Positions 50,496 through 59,653 of a DNA stretch of 64,000 nt are shown here, piece after piece. This DNA is from Parafrankia sp041008525 (lineage in GTDB: Bacteria; Actinomycetota; Actinomycetes; Frankiales; Frankiaceae). The stretch spans positions 62,001-126,000 of the forward strand of contig NZ_JBFLUG010000004.1 of assembly GCF_041008525.1 (NCBI RefSeq), given 5' to 3'. The notes beneath the pieces were generated by a model. That model did no database searches, had not been told where the DNA came from, and was given only the letters and a program-made list of their open reading frames with translations. Position 1 is the stretch's first letter. The number at the start of each line of letters is the position of its first letter. The position numbers and the translations under genes are program-made.

Positions 50496-51503
50496 ATGAC
50501 TGCTTCCGTGGGCGGATCAGCGGGGACGGGCAACCGTGGCGCGGGCGGTGTCGAGTTCGGGATCTATCTGCCGCAGGTCGCGCTGGAGTTCGAGTCCATG
50601 GTCGGCCGGGCCCTCGAATGCGAGCGCCTCGGGCTGGACTCGTTCTGGCTCTTCGATCATCTGTACCCGCCCGGCGCGCCGACGGCGCCCTCGTTCGAGG
50701 GCTGGACGCTGGCGACGGCTCTGCTCGCCCGCACGTCGCGCCTGCGGCTGGGGCATCTGGTCACCTGCAACACCTTCCGCCATCCGGCACTGCTCGCGAA
50801 GATGGCCACCACGCTGGACGTCATCTCCGGCGGGCGACTGGAGTTCGGCATCGGCAGCGGTTCCTACGAACAGGAACATCGGGAGGCCGGCCTGCCCTGG
50901 GGAAGCCCGGGGGAGCGCGCCGACCGGCTCGCGGAGGCACTCGACATCATCACGCGGATGTTCGGGCAGCCGGTGACGACCTATTCCGGCCGGTACTACG
51001 ACGTCCACGACCTGCCGAACGTCCCGCAGCCGGTGCAGCGGCCGCGGCCGCCGGTGCACATCGGCGGTGCCGGGCCGAAGCGGACCCTGCCGCTGGTGGC
51101 ACGTTACGCCGACGTCTGGAACGTCCCGACCTACGCCCTGGACCGCCTCGACGAGCTGAACCGGGCGATGGACGCCGAGTGCGAGCGCATCGGCCGCGAT
51201 CCGGCGTCCCTGCGCCGCTCGGTGGAGGGGGTTCTCGCGATCGCCGAGGCGGGGCGGGTGGACGAGGCCGTCGCGCTGGCCCGGCGCCGCTACGGGCAGC
51301 CGGGCTTCGGGCTGGACGCGGGCGGCTTCGCCGGCACCCCGGCGCGGGTCGCCGACCGGGTCGCCGAGCTCGTGGACGCCGGCTTCACCTCGTTCGTCTT
51401 CATCACGCATGACCGGGCCAGTACCGCGACGCTGGAGCTCCTCGCCGGCGAGGTCCTCCCGTGCTTCCCCCGCCCCGCCCCGGCCGGCCGGCCGGCGACC
51501 TGA
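50496..51503 (+). CDS. LLM-class F420-dependent oxidoreductase
   Basis: Luciferase-like TIM-barrel protein of 335 residues. VEFGIYLPQVALEFESMVGRALECERLGLDSFWLFDHLYP is followed by LATALLARTSRLRLGHLVTCNTFRHPALLAKMATTLDVISGGRLEFGIGSGSYEQEH. This is the usual F420 (or FMN) binding framework. Members catalyse hydride transfer to ketones, enones or imines. The ATG after an A-rich stretch is chosen; the first 15 residues are a Gly/Ser-rich tail. It is followed convergently by a P450 gene only 22 nt away. Confidence 0.9.
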   Translation: MTASVGGSAGTGNRGAGGVEFGIYLPQVALEFESMVGRALECERLGLDSFWLFDHLYPPGAPTAPSFEGWTLATALLARTSRLRLGHLVTCNTFRHPALLAKMATTLDVISGGRLEFGIGSGSYEQEHREAGLPWGSPGERADRLAEALDIITRMFGQPVTTYSGRYYDVHDLPNVPQPVQRPRPPVHIGGAGPKRTLPLVARYADVWNVPTYALDRLDELNRAMDAECERIGRDPASLRRSVEGVLAIAEAGRVDEAVALARRRYGQPGFGLDAGGFAGTPARVADRVAELVDAGFTSFVFITHDRASTATLELLAGEVLPCFPRPAPAGRPAT

Positions 51504-51525
51504 CCGAGGCGGCTGCTGCCTGCCG

Positions 51526-52740
51526 TCAGTCGGCGGATGCGCGCACCGGGAGCTTCGCCCAGCCGCGGACGGTGGACGTCCGGGCCTGCACGGCGTTGTC
51601 GTAGTCGATCTCCCAGTGCGGCCACCGGCGCAGCACCTCGTCGAGGGCGACCCGCGCCTCCAGGCGGGCGAGGGCGGCGCCCAGGCAGAAGTGCAGGCCG
51701 CGGCCGAAGCTCAGGTGCCGGCTGAAGGACCGGTGGATGTCGAAGCTGTCGCCGTCGGGGAACTGCCGTTCGTCGCGGTTGGCGGAGCCGTTCAGCAGCA
51801 CCATCACGCTGCCCTCCGGCACGGTCTGGCCGTGCACCTCGACGTCCCGGGCGACGTGGCGGGCCTGGATGGGGGAGGGGGCCTCGAAGCGGAGCACCTC
51901 CTCGATGACGTCGGGAACGAGGGAGCGGTCCTGCGCGACCTGCCGCAGCTGGTCGGGGTGCTCGGCGAGGACCTTGCCGGTCCACCCGATGAGCCGGGTG
52001 GTCGTCTCGTTGCCCGCCGCCGCCAGCATGTTGACGTAGATGAGGACCTCGCTGCGGGTCAGCCGCCGGGTGGTGCCGGTCTCATCGGTGAACTCGGCGG
52101 TGAGCAGCTCCGTCATCAGGTCGTCGGACGGGTTGCGGGCCCGCCAGTCGAGGTAGTCGGCGAACATCGCCCCGGTGCGCTCCAGCACGTCCTGGTCCAG
52201 CGGCTTCGGCGCGTCCTCCTCGAGGGTGAGGCCCGCGTCGATGATGTCGCGGATGCCCTCCTGGTCCTCCTCGGGGATGCCGAGCAGCATGCCGATCGTC
52301 CGCATCGGCATCTGGGCGCCCAGGTCGGCGATGAAGTCGAAGCCGCCGGAGCCGACGAGGGGGTCCAGGGAACGGGCGCAGAAGGCACGAACGTCCGTCT
52401 CGAGCGCCAGCATCTTCCGCGGGGTGAAGACCCGGGCCAGGATGCCGCGGTGGACGTCGTGGACGGGCGGGTCCTCGAACAGGATGTTGCCGGGCGGGAA
52501 GGTGAATCCGGAGCGGATGAGTTCCAGGACCGACCCGCGGCCGGAGCGGTAGGTGTCCCAGTCGCCGAACGCCTTCTCGACATCGTCGAAGCGGCTCACC
52601 GCGAAGAAGTCGTACCTGGCGTTGTAGTACAGCGGCGCGGTGTCCCGTAAGGCCTTCCAGACGGGGTACGGGTCGGAGTCGATCTCGAAGTCGTAGGGGT
52701 CGTAGTAGACGTCACTGCTCTCCGGCGCGGTCGCTGTCAT
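51526..52740 (-). CDS. cytochrome P450
   Basis: Class I bacterial P450 of 404 residues. I-helix AAAGNETTTR, K-helix EEVLR, and haem loop FGRGLHFCLG with the thiolate ligand at Cys352. Residues 1-60 (YYDPYDFEIDSDPYPVWKALRD) match CYP107/CYP125-like families of actinomycetes. No ferredoxin gene is adjacent. It stands alone, with a long upstream region separating it from the ABC transporter operon. The substrate is not predictable from sequence alone. Confidence 0.93.
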   Translation of the reverse strand: MTATAPESSDVYYDPYDFEIDSDPYPVWKALRDTAPLYYNARYDFFAVSRFDDVEKAFGDWDTYRSGRGSVLELIRSGFTFPPGNILFEDPPVHDVHRGILARVFTPRKMLALETDVRAFCARSLDPLVGSGGFDFIADLGAQMPMRTIGMLLGIPEEDQEGIRDIIDAGLTLEEDAPKPLDQDVLERTGAMFADYLDWRARNPSDDLMTELLTAEFTDETGTTRRLTRSEVLIYVNMLAAAGNETTTRLIGWTGKVLAEHPDQLRQVAQDRSLVPDVIEEVLRFEAPSPIQARHVARDVEVHGQTVPEGSVMVLLNGSANRDERQFPDGDSFDIHRSFSRHLSFGRGLHFCLGAALARLEARVALDEVLRRWPHWEIDYDNAVQARTSTVRGWAKLPVRASAD

Positions 52741-53867
52741 CGGTTGTGCTGCTCCCTCGGCGTCGTGGGCCCGCGGCGGCCGGTGCCAGGCGGCCAGTGG
52801 TGCCCATCACACAGAATCTTCCTCCGCCGCATTCGTCAACGGCTGCTCACCGCCGGTGGAGAACGGCACTGCCGGTCCGGCCGGGCCGGTCGCCCCGCCG
52901 GGCCGGCTGCGAGGAGCGGATCTCCCCGCCGTGTCAGGTGTGAAATGTGGCACGTTGCGGTGGGTGGCCTCGCTGGGGCCGTGGATCGGCCTGCCCCGGC
53001 CGGTCTCAGCGGCAGGCACGTGGGGTGGATCACCTCGGCGCGCGCGGAGCGGCCGGAGCGGCCACCCTCCGTGAGGGCCGCGGCGACCAGGGCCGGACGT
53101 GGCCGCCGGCCAGCGTCGGCGCTCGGCCAGCCTCCTACCTGGGCGGATGGACGGATCTGCCGGGTGCTGAGCCAAGATCTCACGATCTTGGACGACGGGT
53201 GCACCGTCGGTCCCGGCCCCGCGCGGCGGCGCCGCGGATGCGTCCGGTAGCTTGCCGATCGGCTTGGGTGGCGGCCCGGTTGTGCGGCGTTCTCCGGCGG
53301 CTGTCCGAGCAGAACTGACCGGCCGGCCGGCTTGTCACGCTGCGTTGTCTGTTCCTTGTGCGTGGTAGCGGCTGGAGTGTGTCGACTCGCGTTCCGGCGA
53401 TCTGAACGACGTTTGATTCTCGCTGGCAGAGTCGATAGTTTCCTCACGCCGAGAAGATCCCTTCCGGAAACTGCAAGTGGCACTTACGAAATGATCGAGC
53501 CGAGGTTGGTGCTGATGGCACGGCTGACGTCTCGGGCAAGGGCGCCTGAAACGCCGGCACAGCCGGCTGATCGCCGTGCCCTGCCGGCACTGACCTCCCC
53601 GGCCGGGCGCCACAACCTGTCTGTCTCCGGGCCGAGCTGTGCCGTCGGCCACCGGGGCGCGGCGCGTTGTGGCCCGTGGTGCCCGCTTGTCCGTCGCCGG
53701 CAGCTGCTCGGTTGCTCCAGCACGCCCAGCCCGACCTGACCTTCGTCCAGGCGCACGGTGCGGCCCCGGTGGGGCCGTGCCCGACAGCCCGGACCGCGTC
53801 CCCCGCGTCCCCCGCGGCCCCTGCGTCCGGCGGAGGCGGGGTCGGGACAGCAACAAGGAGGAAATGC
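52741..53867. other. long intergenic region with operator-like palindrome
   Basis: This 1.1-kb region between divergent P450 and ABC-transporter operons has only open frames rich in Arg, Ala and Pro without ribosome sites or recognisable domains, so no gene is called. Notable are a perfect 8-bp inverted repeat CCAAGATC-TCAC-GATCTTGG at 53172-53191 and an AT-richer stretch at about 53390-53500 with inverted 7-mers (AGTTTCC / GGAAACT). A small RNA or long leader could be hidden here. Confidence 0.5.
53172..53191. promoter_or_regulatory. operator-like palindrome
   Basis: CCAAGATC and its exact complement are separated by TCAC. It stands out from the GC-rich surroundings by its A/T content. It could be an operator for either divergent operon or a small hairpin. 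No sibling copy was seen in this window. Confidence 0.4.
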
Positions 53868-55259
53868 GTGAGACCGCGTAGAACTGTCGCGGCCGTCGCT
53901 GCTGTCGCAGCGGTGACCGTGTTCGCTGCTGGGTGCGGCAGGAGTGGCGGCGGCGAATTAGGAGCTGAGGACACCCCGGCGACAGCGGCGGCGGAAGCGG
54001 CGGCCGGCGACTTCGGGACCCTGCGGGACGTCTGTGGTCCCGGCGACCCGAAGGGCGTGCCCGCCCAGGGCGTGACCGCGAGCGAGATCAGTGTCGGAAC
54101 CTTCAGCGACGTCGGCTTCACCAAGAACTCGGAGTTCGACGACGCGGCCAAGGTCTTCACCGAGTGGTGCAACGCCGCGGGCGGCATCAACGGCCGCGAG
54201 ATCAAGTACAACCTGCGGGACTCGAAGATCTTCGAGACCAGGCAGCGGATGATCGAGTCGTGCCGTGAGGACTTCGCCATCGTCGGCGGCGGCTCCGCTC
54301 TCGACGCCGGTGGCGTCGAGGAGCGGCTCAAGTGCCTGCTCCCCGACATTCCCGCGCAGACCAGCCAGGTCGAGAACCTCGGTTCGGACCTGCAGATCGA
54401 CGCGATCGGCGCCGGGCACTCCTTCGCCCGCTACGCCGGTTACTACACCTGGCTGCTCAAGGAGGCCCACCCGGCCTCGGCGAGCGCGGTCGGCGTCATC
54501 GCCGGTGACTCGCCCGTGACCAAGGTCATCGGCGACCAGACCGTCGAGGCGCTGCAGAAGACCGGCGGCACGGTCGTCTACCAGGACCTCTACCCGGCCG
54601 CGGGGGTGTCCGACTGGACCCCCTACGCCCAGGCTCTCAAGAGCAAGGGTGTGAAGGGCCTGGTCTTCCAGGGCGACTTCCGCAGCCTGGCGAGCCTGGA
54701 GCAGGTGCTGAAGGCGATCGACTACAAGCTCGACTGGATCGACGCGAACAGCAACGCCTACGGCACGAACTTCGCCGAGCTGGCCGGCGACGCCATCGAC
54801 TTCCAGCCCAACTACGCCGACCTCAGTGGCGTGGCTCCGCTCGAGGCCGCTGACGACATCCCCGCGCTGGAGCAGGTCGAGGAGCTGTACGAGGAGTACG
54901 CGCCGGACGCCGAGATCACCTTCCCGGCGCTGCGCGCCTTCTCCGCCTGGCTGCTGTTCGCCACCTCGGCCTCCGAGTGCGGCGACGACCTCACCCGCAC
55001 GTGCCTGTACGAGACCGCCCGGGAGCAGAACGACTGGACGGCCGGCGGGCTTCAGGCGGAGGTCGACATCACCGAGGCCGACGCGCCGCTGAAGTGCTTC
55101 AACGTGGTGCAGGCGACGCCGGACGGCTGGGAGATCGCTGACTTCGAGCCCGACGAGGGCGCGTTCCGCTGCGACGCGCCCGAGGTCCGGTACACGGGTG
55201 ACTACGGTTCTCCGCTCACCCTGGCCAGTGTCGGCAAAAGCCTGAGCGATCTCCAGTAG
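53868..55259 (+). CDS. ABC transporter substrate-binding lipoprotein, Leu/Ile/Val family
   Basis: Periplasmic-binding-protein type I lipoprotein of 463 residues. Signal peptide RRTVAAVAAVAAVTVFA with lipobox AAGC and the lipidated Cys23. The mature protein starts with a Gly/Ala-rich tether, then the binding fold with VGTFSDVGFTKNSEFDDAAKVFTEWCNAAGGINGREI, and hinge regions typical of Peripla_BP_6. It captures the substrate for the permease and two ATPases encoded directly downstream. Strong AAGGAGG site before the GTG start; the open frame further upstream is not used. These binders take branched-chain amino acids, amides, urea or aromatic acids, and the ligand here is unknown. Confidence 0.9.
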   Translation: MRPRRTVAAVAAVAAVTVFAAGCGRSGGGELGAEDTPATAAAEAAAGDFGTLRDVCGPGDPKGVPAQGVTASEISVGTFSDVGFTKNSEFDDAAKVFTEWCNAAGGINGREIKYNLRDSKIFETRQRMIESCREDFAIVGGGSALDAGGVEERLKCLLPDIPAQTSQVENLGSDLQIDAIGAGHSFARYAGYYTWLLKEAHPASASAVGVIAGDSPVTKVIGDQTVEALQKTGGTVVYQDLYPAAGVSDWTPYAQALKSKGVKGLVFQGDFRSLASLEQVLKAIDYKLDWIDANSNAYGTNFAELAGDAIDFQPNYADLSGVAPLEAADDIPALEQVEELYEEYAPDAEITFPALRAFSAWLLFATSASECGDDLTRTCLYETAREQNDWTAGGLQAEVDITEADAPLKCFNVVQATPDGWEIADFEPDEGAFRCDAPEVRYTGDYGSPLTLASVGKSLSDLQ

Positions 55260-55261
55260 CC

Positions 55262-57388
55262 ATGGAGCAGCTGTTCACCTTCGGGATCGTGGGTCTGAGC
55301 ACCGCGGCCATCTACGCCATCATCGGCAGTGGCCTGGTGCTCACCTACACCACCACCGGCGTGTTCAACTTCGCGCACGGTGCGGCCGGCATGATGGCGG
55401 CGTTCGCGTACTGGCAGCTCACCGAGGGCTGGGGGCTGCCGGTACCGCTCGCGCTGGTCCTTGTTCTGGTGGTTCTCGCACCCGCGTTCGGCCTGCTGGT
55501 CGAACGCGTGGTGCTCCGGCCGATCCAGGGCCTGGGTGACGCCGAGCGCCTGGTGATGACGGTGGCGATGCTGAGCGGTCTCATCGCGGCCGCCCGGTGG
55601 ATCTGGGACCCGAACGAGGCCCGGTCGCTGCCGAGGTTCTTCGAGAACACCGACGCGATCGACATCGGGCCCGCCACGATCACCTGGCACCAGGCCCTGA
55701 CCATGATCGTGGCGGTGGCCGTGGCGATCGGCCTGCGGATCCTGCTGTACGGGACCCGCATCGGCGCCGAGATGCGGGCCAGTGTCGACGACCGGGCCCT
55801 GGTGGGCCTCACCGGAGCCAACCCGGTGCGGTCCAACCAGGTCGCCTGGATCCTCGGCACGCAGCTGGCGGCGGTCGGCGGCATCCTCATCGCGCCGGCC
55901 GTCTCCCTGGACGCCTCCCAGCTGTCGCTGCTGATCGTGAGTGCCTACACGGCGGCGATCTTCGGGCGGCTGCGCAGCCTGCCGCTGACCTTCCTCGGCG
56001 CGGTGGTCGTCGGGTGCCTGGAGAGCTACCTGACCGGGTACCTGCCGCAGAACGACTACCTGCCCGGCCTGCGGCTCGCCGCACCGGCGCTGCTGCTGTT
56101 CCTGTCGCTGCTGGTGTTCCCGCACCGGCGGCTGCGCGGGCGGGACACGAAGGCACGCCCCGTGCCGACCCCGTCGCTGCAGGGCGCACTGCTGTTCGCC
56201 GGCGGCGTGGTGGTCTTCGGGCTGGTACTCGCCTCGCTGCTCGGCGAGGGAGATCTGATCACCTACGGGCAGATCTTCTCGTTCGGTGTGATCGCGCTGT
56301 CCTACGTCCCGCTCGCGGGCTACGCGGGGCAGATCTCCCTGTGCCAGCTGAGCATGGCCGGCATCGGTGCGGCCGTGTGGGCGCACGCGGGTGCCGACGG
56401 CCAGCTGTGGGCGCTTCCGCTCGCGGTCGCGATCGCCGGCGCGGCGGGGGCGCTGATCGCGCTGCCCGCGCTGCGGCTGTCCGGTGTGTACCTCGCGCTG
56501 GGCACCACCGCCTTCGCCGTCATCCTCGACCGGTGGATCTTCACCCTGCCCTCCTTCGAGGTGCTGGGCCTGAACATCGCGCTGTTCGACGGCGGCACCG
56601 TCGACGTCGCCGGACCGTCACTGTTCGGCTGGCGCCTCGACGACGGCTCCGAGCTGATGGTGTTCGCCGCCATCTGGCTGGCTCTCGGCTCGCTGGCGAT
56701 CGCGATGCTGCGGCGCGGCCGGTTCGGTCGTCAGCTCATCGCGCTGCGCGACAGCGAGGCGGCCTACGCGACGCTCGGCGGCAACCTGCTGCTGTCGAAG
56801 GTCGCGGTCTTCGCGCTGTCCGCGGGCATCGCGGGCCTGGGCGGGGCGCTGTACGGCATGCAGCAGCGCTCGGTCACCGCCGAGCAGTTCGGCCTCGTCG
56901 CCGGGCTGCCGCTGTTCCTGGTGGCCGTCGTCGGCGGGCTCACCGCCGTCGGCAACGGCCTGTTCACCGGTGTGGCCGTCGGCGGCTCCTTCCCGGTGAT
57001 CTCCGCCGCGGGCGCGTTCGCGCAGAACATCACCTCGGTGCTGCCGGCTCTCGCCGGGCTGGGGCTGGCCAGGAACCCGGACGGCGCCGTCCCCGAGATC
57101 CGTTCCGGGTACGAGCCGCTGGGCCGGAACAAGCCCGTGCTGGGTGGCCTCATCGTCGCTCTCGCGGCGCTGTGGGTCGCGCAGCTGCAGGACGTCCTGG
57201 ACGGCTGGCTGACATTCGGTCTGGCCCTCCTCCTGATCGTCGCCGCGCAGGTCGCGGCGTCCGCGCTGGAGCAGGCCCGGACGGCCCGCTCCACCGAGAC
57301 GGACGTCCCCGTCGAATGGTGGGGCGTGCGGCGGGAGTGGCGCCGGGAGGACGAGGAGGTGCTGGCCCGTGGCATTGCTGGAGGTTAG
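55262..57388 (+). CDS. fused branched-chain amino-acid-type ABC permease (LivH-LivM)
   Basis: Integral membrane protein of 708 residues. The LivH-like half (1 to about 290: GIVGLSTAAIYAIIGSGLVLTYTTTGVFNFAHGAAGMMAAF, then LTGANPVRSNQVAWILG) is joined to a LivM-like half (about 300-640: YGQIFSFGVIALSYVPLAGYAGQISLCQLSMAGIGAAVWAH, then LRDSEAAYATLGGNLLLSKVAVFALSAGIAGLGGALYG). Normally these are two polypeptides. Fusion gives a single-chain transmembrane core. It starts 2 nt after the binding-protein stop, and its last 20 nt overlap the first ATPase gene, so translation is coupled throughout. Confidence 0.92.
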   Translation: MEQLFTFGIVGLSTAAIYAIIGSGLVLTYTTTGVFNFAHGAAGMMAAFAYWQLTEGWGLPVPLALVLVLVVLAPAFGLLVERVVLRPIQGLGDAERLVMTVAMLSGLIAAARWIWDPNEARSLPRFFENTDAIDIGPATITWHQALTMIVAVAVAIGLRILLYGTRIGAEMRASVDDRALVGLTGANPVRSNQVAWILGTQLAAVGGILIAPAVSLDASQLSLLIVSAYTAAIFGRLRSLPLTFLGAVVVGCLESYLTGYLPQNDYLPGLRLAAPALLLFLSLLVFPHRRLRGRDTKARPVPTPSLQGALLFAGGVVVFGLVLASLLGEGDLITYGQIFSFGVIALSYVPLAGYAGQISLCQLSMAGIGAAVWAHAGADGQLWALPLAVAIAGAAGALIALPALRLSGVYLALGTTAFAVILDRWIFTLPSFEVLGLNIALFDGGTVDVAGPSLFGWRLDDGSELMVFAAIWLALGSLAIAMLRRGRFGRQLIALRDSEAAYATLGGNLLLSKVAVFALSAGIAGLGGALYGMQQRSVTAEQFGLVAGLPLFLVAVVGGLTAVGNGLFTGVAVGGSFPVISAAGAFAQNITSVLPALAGLGLARNPDGAVPEIRSGYEPLGRNKPVLGGLIVALAALWVAQLQDVLDGWLTFGLALLLIVAAQVAASALEQARTARSTETDVPVEWWGVRREWRREDEEVLARGIAGG

Positions 57389-58082
57389 GGAGGTGACCGT
57401 CGCCTTCGGCGGGGTGCGCGCGCTCAGCGACGTCGCCATCTCCGCCGAGCAGGGAAGGATCACCGGCCTCATCGGACCCAACGGGGCGGGCAAGAGCACC
57501 CTGTTCGACGTCATCACGGGCCTGCGCCGGCCGTCGTCCGGGCAGGTGTTCATCGAGGGCCGGGAGGTCACCCGCCTCGGCCCGACGCGGCGAAGCCGGC
57601 ACGGGCTGGCCCGGACGTTCCAGCGGCTCGAGCTGTTCGGCCGGCTGACCGTCCGGGACAACCTGCTGGTCGCCGCCGAACTCGGCGCGAACCGCCGGCA
57701 CGCGGCCGAGCTGGTCGACCAGATCCTCGACCGGCTCGGCCTGACCCGGCTCGCGGACACCTCGGCCGACACCCTGTCGACCGGCGCGGCCCGGCTCGTC
57801 GAGGTGGCGCGGGCACTGGCGGCGCAGCCCAGACTGCTGCTGCTGGACGAGCCGGCCGCCGGCCAGGACCCCGAGGAGACCGAGCGGTTCGCGGACCTGC
57901 TCCGCTCGCTCGCCGCCGAGGGGGCCACCGTGCTCATCGTCGAGCACGACATGGACCTGGTCATGAGCGTCTGCGACGACCTGCACGTGCTCGACCTCGG
58001 CAAGGTGATCGCCTCCGGGCCGCCGGCGGAGATCCGGCGCAACGAGCAGGTCCTGGCGGCCTACCTGGGGGATGCGGCGTGA
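57369..58082 (+). CDS. livG: ABC transporter ATP-binding protein, LivG type
   Basis: ATPase of 237 residues. Walker A GPNGAGKST at 36-44, Q-loop in RTFQRLELF, the signature variant LSTGAARLVE at 136-145 (classically LSGGQ), Walker B LLLLDE at 156-161, and the switch histidine in VEHDMDLVM. The LivG-specific long insert between Walker A and signature is shorter than in E. coli. GAGGAGG lies 8 nt before the GTG, inside the permease gene. It pairs with the LivF-type ATPase whose start overlaps its stop by GTGA. Confidence 0.92.
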   Translation: MALLEVREVTVAFGGVRALSDVAISAEQGRITGLIGPNGAGKSTLFDVITGLRRPSSGQVFIEGREVTRLGPTRRSRHGLARTFQRLELFGRLTVRDNLLVAAELGANRRHAAELVDQILDRLGLTRLADTSADTLSTGAARLVEVARALAAQPRLLLLDEPAAGQDPEETERFADLLRSLAAEGATVLIVEHDMDLVMSVCDDLHVLDLGKVIASGPPAEIRRNEQVLAAYLGDAA

Positions 58083-58786
58083 CACCTCTCCTGGAGCTGC
58101 GTGACGTCCGTGCCGCCTACGGCAAGATCACCGTTCTGCACGGTGTGAACGTGAGTGTCTCCGCCGGCCAGGTGGTGGCGCTGCTCGGGCCGAACGGCGC
58201 CGGCAAGACGACGTCGCTGGGCGTCGCCGCCGGCACCCACCCCGTCCAGTCCGGCCAGCTGCTGCTGGGCGGGCGGGACATGACCGGGGCGAACCCCCGC
58301 GACCTGGCCCGGGCGGGGGTCTGCCTGATCCCCGAGGGCCGGGGGGTGTTCCCGAACCTGTCCGTCCGCGACAACCTGCTGATGATGACCTTCACCGGTC
58401 ACAGCCGCGCCGAGATCGAGGCCGTCGCCTTCGAGCGGTTCCCGATTCTCGCGAAGCGGGCCAACCAGCCGGCCGGCAGCATGTCGGGCGGCGAGCAGCA
58501 GATGCTCGCGCTGGCCCGCGGCCTCGCGACCGATCCGGCGGTGCTGCTGCTCGACGAGCTCTCGATGGGGCTGGCACCCCTGGTCGTCGGACGCCTCTAC
58601 GAGCAGGTCGCCGAGATCGCCCGCCAGGGTGTCGGCGTCCTGGTCGTGGAACAGTTCGCGGCTGCCGTTCTCGGTATCGCCGACCACGCGGCGGTCATGG
58701 TGCGCGGTCGCGTCGAACGAGAGGGCGCCCCCGACAGCGAGCTGCGCGCCGAACTATCCGCCCTCTATCTGGGGAGTTCCACATGA
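58079..58786 (+). CDS. livF: ABC transporter ATP-binding protein, LivF type
   Basis: ATPase of 235 residues. Walker A GPNGAGKTT, LIPEGRGVFPNLSVRDNLLM (typical of LivF), signature MSGGEQQMLALARGL, Walker B LLLLDELSMGLAP and the switch region VVEQFAAAVLGIADH. It forms the heterodimeric motor with LivG and energises uptake by the fused permease. Start and stop both overlap neighbours by four bases. Confidence 0.93.
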   Translation: MTPLLELRDVRAAYGKITVLHGVNVSVSAGQVVALLGPNGAGKTTSLGVAAGTHPVQSGQLLLGGRDMTGANPRDLARAGVCLIPEGRGVFPNLSVRDNLLMMTFTGHSRAEIEAVAFERFPILAKRANQPAGSMSGGEQQMLALARGLATDPAVLLLDELSMGLAPLVVGRLYEQVAEIARQGVGVLVVEQFAAAVLGIADHAAVMVRGRVEREGAPDSELRAELSALYLGSST

Positions 58787-59253
58787 CGACTGACTCGCGC
58801 GCGGACCGTTTCGTCCGCGAGCTCGGGGAGTTGAAGATCCCCGATCCGGCGGCCGGCCGGCCGCGCCTGTGGGTGCGCCTCGGCGTGGTGCTGATGGCGG
58901 CGGGCGCCGCGCTCGCCATCACCGCGTACGCGACGTCGCACGGCACCCGCGACCCGCTCGTCCAGCGCGACGCGCTCGCGCTCGGGCTCGGCGGGATCAC
59001 CGCCGCGGTCATCGGCGCGGCGCTGTTCCTGCGCTACTCGCTGACCGGCTTCCTGCGGTTCTGGATGGCCCGCCAGTCCTATGACCTGGCTCTGCTCGGC
59101 GACCGCTTCGCCGAGCCCGGCACCGTCGCGACCCCGGCGGCGGGCACCGCGGGCGGGGCGGCCAGGCCGGCAGTCGAGGAGGTCGAGGCCACCGAGGGGA
59201 CTCCGGATCCGGTGGCACCCCACCCCACGGCGAAGGAGACCGTCTCGACCTGA
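58783..59253 (+). CDS. small two-helix membrane protein of the Liv-type operon
   Basis: Unrecognised protein of 156 residues. A charged N-terminus (TTDSRADRFVRELGELKIPDP) is followed by two hydrophobic helices (about 33-50, WVRLGVVLMAAGAALAITAYATS, and 68-90, ALGLGGITAAVIGAALFL). A short region FLRFWMARQSYDLALLGDRF and a disordered acidic/Pro/Ala tail complete it. The ATGA overlap with livF shows it is translated with the transporter. Its place suggests an accessory or regulatory subunit of the ABC complex, but no family could be named. Confidence 0.75.
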   Translation: MTTDSRADRFVRELGELKIPDPAAGRPRLWVRLGVVLMAAGAALAITAYATSHGTRDPLVQRDALALGLGGITAAVIGAALFLRYSLTGFLRFWMARQSYDLALLGDRFAEPGTVATPAAGTAGGAARPAVEEVEATEGTPDPVAPHPTAKETVST

Positions 59254-59343
59254 CGGCGCGGCCGCGTTCCGAACCTCCAGCGCCGATCGGCGTGCCTTTG
59301 GTGCCCGGTGCCCGAGCCTTCGGTACCCGCTCCTGCTTTACCG

Positions 59344-59386
59344 CTCCGGGCCAGCCCGCACCATGATGGGCTGGCCCGGAGTTTTT
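59344..59386 (+). terminator. intrinsic terminator of the ABC transporter operon
   Basis: A perfect 14-bp stem CTCCGGGCCAGCCC / GGGCTGGCCCGGAG with a 10-nt loop is followed by TTTTT. This is the only textbook rho-independent terminator with a T-tract in the window. It separates the transporter operon from the trp unit. Confidence 0.93.
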
Positions 59387-59564
59387 CTCTGCGTCCGTAT
59401 CCCGGCCCGGCCCGGGCAGGCGCAGGCCGCAGGATCCGCCGGTCGCGCCGATCACCGTAGTCTTCCGCGTCCGAGCCGGGGCGGTCGGGCCTGATCCGGC
59501 TGCGCCGGCCGGCCATGCCTCCGGGGGCTGGGACCCGCCGGCCCGCCGGCCCCGCCGCCGTGGT

Positions 59565-59584
59565 CGATCGCGATCGGCTACAGT
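59565..59584 (+). promoter_or_regulatory. trp promoter -10 with adjacent palindrome
   Basis: TACAGT (59579-59584) lies 7 nt before the leader-peptide ATG. That places the transcription start at or next to the ATG, so the leader mRNA is probably leaderless. A perfect 12-nt palindrome CGATCGCGATCG (59565-59576) abuts the -10 on its upstream side. It is an operator candidate or chance. Confidence 0.6.
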
Positions 59585-59590
59585 GACCGC

Positions 59591-59653
59591 ATGCACGCGT
59601 TGAGGAACCTCTGGTGGCCCGCCCCGGTGGCGGCCCACCTCCTTCGCGCGTAG
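59591..59653 (+). CDS. trpL: trp leader peptide (attenuation)
   Basis: A 20-residue peptide beginning MHALRNLWWPAP contains two consecutive Trp codons (59612-59617) and ends at TAG. It sits about 100 nt upstream of the anthranilate synthase gene, in front of a terminator-like hairpin. When charged tRNA-Trp is scarce the ribosome stalls on the Trp pair. Leader peptides with consecutive tryptophans before trpE are established in streptomycetes and corynebacteria. It has no ribosome binding site, consistent with a leaderless start. Confidence 0.88.
   Translation: MHALRNLWWPAPVAAHLLRA

Noticed and set aside
53395..53420. LexA-like GAAC...GTTT sequence in the long intergenic region
   Set aside because: The half-site spacing is wrong (three instead of four bases) and the right arm does not match GTTC.
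53332..53739. Possible Cys-rich small protein (135 codons)
   Set aside because: Composition is that of non-coding GC-rich DNA, there is no ribosome site and no domain; it overlaps the upstream part of the transporter operon.
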